Positions 59,113-64,000 of a stretch of 64,000 bases of DNA are shown piece by piece. A program made the translations under genes and the position numbers. Origin of the DNA: Candidatus Hermodarchaeota archaeon (GTDB lineage: Archaea; Asgardarchaeota; Hermodarchaeia; Hermodarchaeales; Hermodarchaeaceae); the NCBI GenBank assembly GCA_016840065.1, contig JAEOTB010000054.1, positions 16,483 through 80,482 of the forward strand. The letters are read 5' to 3'. Position 1 is the stretch's first letter, and every line of letters begins with the position of its first letter. Under the pieces are notes generated by a model. That model was not told the DNA's origin and did not search any database. It was given only the letters and a program-made list of their open reading frames with translations.

Positions 59113-59811
59113 GTGACCTCTTTGTCAAAGTATTCTACTCTAGGCGAGTTTCTACTCACTAGTGTTAAGGACACAATCAAACTCTCTTTCTCAGATATTG
59201 AGGCGATTTTAAGGTTCACTTTACCAAAATCAGCACGTAAATTCCGAACTTGGTGGGCAAACGACAGAACCCATTCCCATGCAAAGAATGGCTGGCTTGC
59301 CTATGGGTGGCGCGTAACCGAGATTGATTTCACAAACCAGCTCATTCACTTCAGACGCGTCGCAGCACTTAGACTAAAAAAACCTCCCCCCTACCCAAGT
59401 GTTTCAGACGCAGCCTCTATGTCAACACTTCAGCGTGTTCGGCAATTTGAAGGAAAAGCTAGACATTTTCTCTCTGAGTATTTTAGAGCGAAGTTGAGAC
59501 CAGGTATGTTTCCTGGTATCCCCAAGCTGTTTGATTACGTATCAAAGGATAGAAGCATTGTTGGAGAGGCAAAGTATCTTTCATTGGGAAAGGGTCGTAT
59601 TCAACCCGCTAAGTTTGCATCTGTATCTGAGACTGTCTGGTTACTAGAACAAGTTAAGGCAAAACGAAAGTTTCTGATTTTTGGTAAATCAAAGGATATC
59701 CCGATGAAATGGTTACAGCGCTATGGACATCTCGTAAAAGACATCGCCTTCTACTTTTGGAACGAGACAAGCGACCTAGAACTCCTGGCAAAACCGAGTC
59801 AGGACAATTAA
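59113..59811 (+). CDS. DUF7662-like domain fused to a putative PD-(D/E)xK nuclease-like domain
   Basis: YSTLGEFLLTSVKDTIKLSFSDIEAILRFTLPKSARKFRTWWANDRTHSHAKNGWLAYGWRVTEIDFTNQLIHFRR; then LFDYVSKDRSIVGEAKYLSLGKG...ETVWLLEQVKAKRKFLIFG. Confidence 0.6.
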   Translation: MTSLSKYSTLGEFLLTSVKDTIKLSFSDIEAILRFTLPKSARKFRTWWANDRTHSHAKNGWLAYGWRVTEIDFTNQLIHFRRVAALRLKKPPPYPSVSDAASMSTLQRVRQFEGKARHFLSEYFRAKLRPGMFPGIPKLFDYVSKDRSIVGEAKYLSLGKGRIQPAKFASVSETVWLLEQVKAKRKFLIFGKSKDIPMKWLQRYGHLVKDIAFYFWNETSDLELLAKPSQDN

Positions 59812-59888
59812 TGGGTTTTCTTAATGATTGCAGCGTAAGCTCTTGCGTAGAAATAAGTAACCCAAGATTCACGGATAGGATACAATCC

Positions 59889-59926
59889 AGCGCGAGGTAA
59901 TGCAGCGGTTTGCTGCCAGTCGCGCT
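59889..59926. other. Nested stem-loop-forming inverted repeat upstream of pyrB
   Basis: AGCGCGA (59889-59895) / TCGCGCT (59920-59926) outer stem; GCAGC (59902-59906) / GCTGC (59912-59916) inner stem, all perfect. Confidence 0.6.
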
Positions 59927-60014
59927 CATAGGCGATGAAGTCACAGGCGATTATAGGCTTTGGGATAGAGAAGATTTAATTAGAAGATTGTAGTTTGGCA
60001 GGTAAGGCGTTGCA

Positions 60015-60947
60015 ATGACGTTTAGTGTGAAGAACATCATAAGCATCGCTGATCTAGCTGACAAGGATATTCTCACCATTCTTGACCGCGCCGACAAGAT
60101 GGAACGGTTGGCTCGTGGTGGGAAACAATCCCGTCTGCTGGAAGGGCGAATCCTAGCAACCCTCTTTTATGAGCCATCGACTCGAACTCGTCTGAGCTTT
60201 GAATCAGCCATGCTAAGGCTTGGCGGGTCAACTGTTAGCGTTGCCCAAGTTGGAGCTTCCTCAGTAGTAAAGGGTGAATCTCTCGCAGATACGATTCGTA
60301 CCGTAGAGAGCTACTCTGACATCATTGTGCTGCGTCACCCTCAAGAGGGCGCTGCTCAATGGGCTGCTGAAGTGGCCAGTATCCCGATAATCAACGCGGG
60401 AGACGGGGCTGGGCGCCATCCAACTCAAACGCTTCTAGACCTTGCTACTATTAGGAAAAGTCAGGGAAAACTAGAGGGGTTGAATGTAGCCGTTCTGGGT
60501 GATCTGCGCTTTGGTCGAACGGTACACTCCCTTTCCTACGCTATAACGAGGTTTACCGATAAGCTCTACTGTGTTGCTCCTGAGGGTTTGGAACTGCCAC
60601 CAGAGATTGTAATGGATCTGGAAGGGCAAAACAAGGAGATTGTACAAACTGGTGACTTGCAGGGTATTCTGCCTGACTTGGATGTCCTATATGTTACTCG
60701 GATTCAGAAGGAAAGGTTTCCAAGCCCTGCAGACTACGAGCGCGTTCGTGGCCAATATGTTATTGACCTTCCTTTACTCGAACATGCAAAACCAACCTTG
60801 GACATCCTTCATCCACTGCCCCGTGTGGACGAGATTGCACCCGCTGTAGACAAGACACCCTATGCTCGATACTTCTCTCAGGTTTTCAACGGCCTCGTAG
60901 TTAGAATGGCTGTACTCGATTTACTTATGGAGGCTCACAAGACATGA
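60015..60947 (+). CDS. pyrB: Aspartate carbamoyltransferase catalytic subunit
   Basis: FYEPSTRTRLSFESAMLRLGG, GDGAGRHPTQTLLDL, ILHPLPRVDEI. Confidence 0.97.
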   Translation: MTFSVKNIISIADLADKDILTILDRADKMERLARGGKQSRLLEGRILATLFYEPSTRTRLSFESAMLRLGGSTVSVAQVGASSVVKGESLADTIRTVESYSDIIVLRHPQEGAAQWAAEVASIPIINAGDGAGRHPTQTLLDLATIRKSQGKLEGLNVAVLGDLRFGRTVHSLSYAITRFTDKLYCVAPEGLELPPEIVMDLEGQNKEIVQTGDLQGILPDLDVLYVTRIQKERFPSPADYERVRGQYVIDLPLLEHAKPTLDILHPLPRVDEIAPAVDKTPYARYFSQVFNGLVVRMAVLDLLMEAHKT

Positions 60948-61438
60948 CACCAAAGTCATCTGGAGGACCAAGAGAACTCTCTGTTCAGAAAATCAAAGGT
61001 GGGACTGTGATAGACCATATCACAGCAGGCTATGCGCTAGCCGTCCTGCAAATATTGGGAATCACTGGGCGAGAAGGAGACATCCTACTGGTTGCTATGA
61101 ACATGCAAAGCAAACGGCTGAAGAAAAAGGACCTTGTCAAGGTGGAGGGGCGGGAGCTCACCACAGAGGAGATTAACCGAATCGCATTAGTTGCTCCTAA
61201 GGCTACTATTAACATCATTCGCGACTTCAAGGTTCACCATAAGGAACGAATTGCTGTTCCTGATGTAATAGAGGGAATTGTACATTGTGCAAACCCCAGT
61301 TGCATCACGAACAATGAACGTGGAATTTCAAGTTCCTTCAATGTTGTCCAGCGGAACCCTGTAACCCTTCGCTGCACTTATTGTAAACAAATCACAAGCC
61401 ACGACCAAATTATCAACCAATTACTTGGTGAAAGCTAG
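60944..61438 (+). CDS. pyrI: Aspartate carbamoyltransferase regulatory subunit
   Basis: IKGGTVIDHITAGYALAVLQILGI; C-terminal zinc site CANPSCITNNE...LRCTYC; overlaps pyrB by 4 nt. Confidence 0.97.
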   Translation: MTPKSSGGPRELSVQKIKGGTVIDHITAGYALAVLQILGITGREGDILLVAMNMQSKRLKKKDLVKVEGRELTTEEINRIALVAPKATINIIRDFKVHHKERIAVPDVIEGIVHCANPSCITNNERGISSSFNVVQRNPVTLRCTYCKQITSHDQIINQLLGES

Positions 61439-61455
61439 CAAGAGGTGTAGAATAA

Positions 61456-62841
61456 ATGAGTGGTGAATTTGGAGCAGCCTTCCGAAAGCTGTTAGAACAG
61501 CGAACTGAGTCTCAGCGTTCACGGGTTATCCATGCCCTTGACATTGCAAACACCTTATCCCCTGACGCTCCTCAAGCTCAGAGAGAAACACTCGTCGAGC
61601 AAGCTTGCCAGATTGCGCGAAGTGTCGCTCCACATGTAGCCGCCATAAAACTCAACTATCCACTGGTTCTAGCTACAGGTGTTGAGATCGCTCACAAGAT
61701 AAAACAGGTCATTTCTGGTATTCCCCTTATTGCTGATTTCAAAGTCGCAGATATCGATAACACGAACGCCTGGATAGCCCGGCACACCTTCTCAGCGGGT
61801 TTCGACGCAGTCATCGTCCACGCCTTCATTGGAAGAGATGCGATTCAAGCTGTTCTCGACGAAGCCCGAAACTACGGTGGTCGAGGAGTAATACTCGTAG
61901 TTGATATGAGTCATCCCGGTGCGCTTCAGTTCATCCATCCTCAAGCAGAAAAACTTAGCAGACTCGCAGTAGAGCTGGATGTCACAGGGGTTATTGCTCC
62001 TGGCACTCGTCCAGAACATGTTACCCAGATTCGTTCATGGATAGGTCCTAACCACCTCATCCTTACCCCTGGTGTTGGTGCTCAAGGTGGTAAACCAGGC
62101 TCAGCCATCGCGGCAGGTGCAGATTATGAGATTATTGGGCGTTCAATATACCAAGCAAAGAGCCCAACCAAGGCTGCGAAAGAATTCGCTGCAGCGACAT
62201 ACAAGGCAAAAGCACATCGAACACCAGTTAGAGAAGGAGTAGATTTTGTTGATGAAATTTCCCAAATCCTGTACGATACGCAGGCTTTCAAGTTCGGCTC
62301 CTTCACCCTCGGTTCAGGTATAGTGAGCCCTTTTTACATCGACCTTCGGCTCCTCCCTTCTTATCCCGCATCCTTTGCCCGCTTGACAGATTTACAGCTC
62401 CAGTGGCTAGCAGCTCACCCAGAAATTAAATTTGATCGAATTGCAGGAATACCCACGGCAGGCTTGTCCTTTGGTACCATGCTGTCGCAGCGGCTAGAAA
62501 AGCCTCTCATCTATGTACGCAAGAAGGCAAAGGGGTATGGTAGAAAGCGACTTGTCGAAGGCAAGTTCGAGTCCGGTGATACAGTACTCGTTGTGGATGA
62601 CCTAATAACTGATGGTGGAAGCAAACTGGAGACAGCTAAAGTCCTAAGAGACGAGGGGCTTAAGGTCAAGGATGTTTTTGTCGTCGTTGACCGTGAACAG
62701 GGTGGCGGCGCCCAACTCGCAGAAGTAGATCTCCAGCTTAGAGCCCTTGTAAAAATCTCTGATCTGGTGAACACTCTTGTTCAGAGGGGACATCTCACCA
62801 AGCAACAAGCACAGCGAATCCGTGACTACATCAACCGCTAA
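61456..62841 (+). CDS. Bifunctional OMP decarboxylase - orotate phosphoribosyltransferase (PyrF-PyrE fusion)
   Basis: N-terminal ALDIAN...IKLNYPLVL...PLIADFKVADIDNTNAWIA...TPGVGAQGGKPGSAIAAGADYEIIGRSIY (OMPDC), C-terminal FKFGSFTLGSGIVSPFYIDLR...GIPTAGLSFG...DTVLVVDDLITDGGSKLE (OPRT). Confidence 0.95.
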   Translation: MSGEFGAAFRKLLEQRTESQRSRVIHALDIANTLSPDAPQAQRETLVEQACQIARSVAPHVAAIKLNYPLVLATGVEIAHKIKQVISGIPLIADFKVADIDNTNAWIARHTFSAGFDAVIVHAFIGRDAIQAVLDEARNYGGRGVILVVDMSHPGALQFIHPQAEKLSRLAVELDVTGVIAPGTRPEHVTQIRSWIGPNHLILTPGVGAQGGKPGSAIAAGADYEIIGRSIYQAKSPTKAAKEFAAATYKAKAHRTPVREGVDFVDEISQILYDTQAFKFGSFTLGSGIVSPFYIDLRLLPSYPASFARLTDLQLQWLAAHPEIKFDRIAGIPTAGLSFGTMLSQRLEKPLIYVRKKAKGYGRKRLVEGKFESGDTVLVVDDLITDGGSKLETAKVLRDEGLKVKDVFVVVDREQGGGAQLAEVDLQLRALVKISDLVNTLVQRGHLTKQQAQRIRDYINR

Positions 62842-62919
62842 CAAAGGAGCAGAAAATCGGAGTCAGTTAACTGGTTGCGCCTTCTTCTTATGAGATTACT
62901 ACGCAGGTTTAGGTGGTGA

Positions 62920-63154
62920 ATGCTTTACGTCATCAGGTAAGCCGAGACCCCACCCAATCGAATCCCCCAGAGCCACAATCTTTGGCCCAACAATTGTTCA
63001 ACTCAGCCCCGAAGATTTCGTGACTGTGATCGTCGGGAAGAACTTAACCATCATCACCAATGATTATGGAATTGAAGCCCGCGGAAGGCGGAACCCATAT
63101 TATTACGTGGCTTGTGATGTACCAATCACTATACAGAATATTGCTAACACATAA
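62920..63154 (+). pseudogene. Third member of the small paralog family; start codon out of frame with the conserved body (frameshifted or non-canonical start)
   Basis: Open frame 62894-63154 encodes ..GKPRPHPIESPRATIFGPTIVQLSPEDFVTVIVGKNLTIITNDYGIEARGRRNPYYYVACDVPITIQNIANT*, gapless alignment with GKPKVEPIKAMKILVTGSIVVQVKSEDF of copy 1; no ATG/GTG/TTG precedes the conserved block in frame; AGGTGGTGAATG at 62920 is in another frame. Confidence 0.6.
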
Positions 63155-63261
63155 TCGAAAGAGAAACACCTTTAAACCATCAAAAGCTTCCCCTTTGCCG
63201 ATTAGCAAATAGGATAATTTCGTTTTTTCACAGAAATTTAACTTATCATGCTATGCAGCTA

Positions 63262-63327
63262 TTCCATTGAATTGCATTCAACGGAACAGCACGGTTGCGT
63301 GGCACAGCCAACCCTTCCCCTGGAAGG
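63262..63327 (+). promoter_or_regulatory. Candidate structured 5' leader of cold-shock gene: three consecutive hairpins
   Basis: TTCCATTGAA-TTGCA-TTCAACGGAA (63262-63286, 9/10 pairs); GGTT...AACC with inner GGC/GCC (63293-63313); CCTTCC-CCT-GGAAGG (63313-63327, perfect). Confidence 0.5.
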
Positions 63328-63365
63328 AAGCCACAACCCAATCGAAGACAACCGAGGTGAACCAT

Positions 63366-63560
63366 ATGGAAAAAGGAACTGTCAAATGGTTTAATCCAGA
63401 CCGCAACTACGGCTTCATCGAACGAGAAACCGGAAGCGACGTCTATGTCCACGGAAGCGAAGTCGAAGGCAATAAAACCCTCAAAGAAGGCGACAAAGTC
63501 ACCTTCGAAATCGAACAAGGCGACCGCGGACCCAGAGCCGTTAAAGTCAAATTAGAATAA
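63366..63560 (+). CDS. CspA-type cold-shock domain protein
   Basis: [66 protein letters not shown]-like GAGGTGA upstream; track start at 63267 is too far upstream. Confidence 0.96.
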   Translation: MEKGTVKWFNPDRNYGFIERETGSDVYVHGSEVEGNKTLKEGDKVTFEIEQGDRGPRAVKVKLE

Positions 63561-63856
63561 ACCACCTCACCACCACAAAAAACCACTAATCTCCTATTGA
63601 ACTCACTTCGAGTTGACCTTCAACCAAAACAGTCCATTCAAGGACAATAAGCCAATGAGTATTAATGGGATGGAAGTCGTCATCCAAAACGTCGCCATCT
63701 TTTACCTTCCGCTCATTGACTGCCATCTACTTTGAGAAATGACATACAAGGACTAGGGAGCCTCTTATCGGTGTAGAGATCGACATTGTAGCAAAGGACA
63801 TTGATTGGCCAAGCTCAGGCGCTACCACCTGAATCAAGCTAGTAGCAGTCTCTGGT

Positions 63857-64000
63857 TTATTCAGTGTCAGTGACTCGCCATCGCTGCCCAGCCAGAATAA
63901 TCACTATCAGTCCTCCAACGCCCAGCACGAATGTCAAGGGATAATGGGAATATTCCCAGGGCATTAGCCCCATTGCTGGTAGCCATAATTCAATGACCAG
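63857..64000 (-). CDS. C-terminal part of a membrane-anchored protein extending beyond the right edge
   Basis: Reverse-strand frame ...LVIELWLPAMGLMPWEYSHYPLTFVLGVGGLIVIILAGQRWRVTDTE*; one TM helix then short tail. Confidence 0.5.
   Translation of the reverse strand: MVIELWLPAMGLMPWEYSHYPLTFVLGVGGLIVIILAGQRWRVTDTE

Noticed and set aside
59820-60010. Structured intergenic region considered as a tRNA or C/D box RNA
   Set aside because: No T-loop GTTCRA motif or acceptor pairing, and C/D box-like GCGATGA does not match the consensus.

Overview
Archaeal chromosome segment, protein-dense, with no rRNA, tRNA or CRISPR array recognised. The mix of genes suggests an Asgard (Thorarchaeota-like) genome, but that is inference: a gelsolin-like repeat protein, a Ras-like small GTPase, a longin-like domain protein, TFB, tetrahydromethanopterin-biosynthesis genes and an archaeal pyrBI operon. 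Main contents: (1) the N-terminal >=2487 codons of a giant minus-strand surface protein (1..7461) that the ORF track misses because it has no stop inside the window; it carries ~100-aa repeats arranged in a ~1.2-kb four-repeat higher-order unit. (2) A candidate cytoskeleton/trafficking neighbourhood (longin-coiled-coil, gelsolin-like, multi-zinc-ribbon coiled coil, Ras-like GTPase). (3) A divergent hsp20/HTH pair with a repeated operator-like motif. (4) A surface-glycan/lipid locus (GT2, nucleotidyltransferase, flippase-like, DUF362, GT-C-like paralogs). (5) mptA/mptE/DHPS-like plus beta-RFAP synthase, DUF447 and DUF1464 genes. (6) Tandem NosD-like beta-helix proteins. (7) A compact, apparently undescribed five-gene operon: wHTH - ParA/MinD ATPase - wHTH - large helical-repeat protein - membrane protein (47877..53715). 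(8) An opine-dehydrogenase plus B12-binding protein operon with an altered DxHxxG motif, divergent from an HTH regulator. (9) TFB, a DUF7662-nuclease-like fusion, pyrB-pyrI-(pyrF-pyrE fusion), and a cold-shock gene with a hairpin-rich leader. All calls come from reading sequence and motifs by eye; no database search was run.
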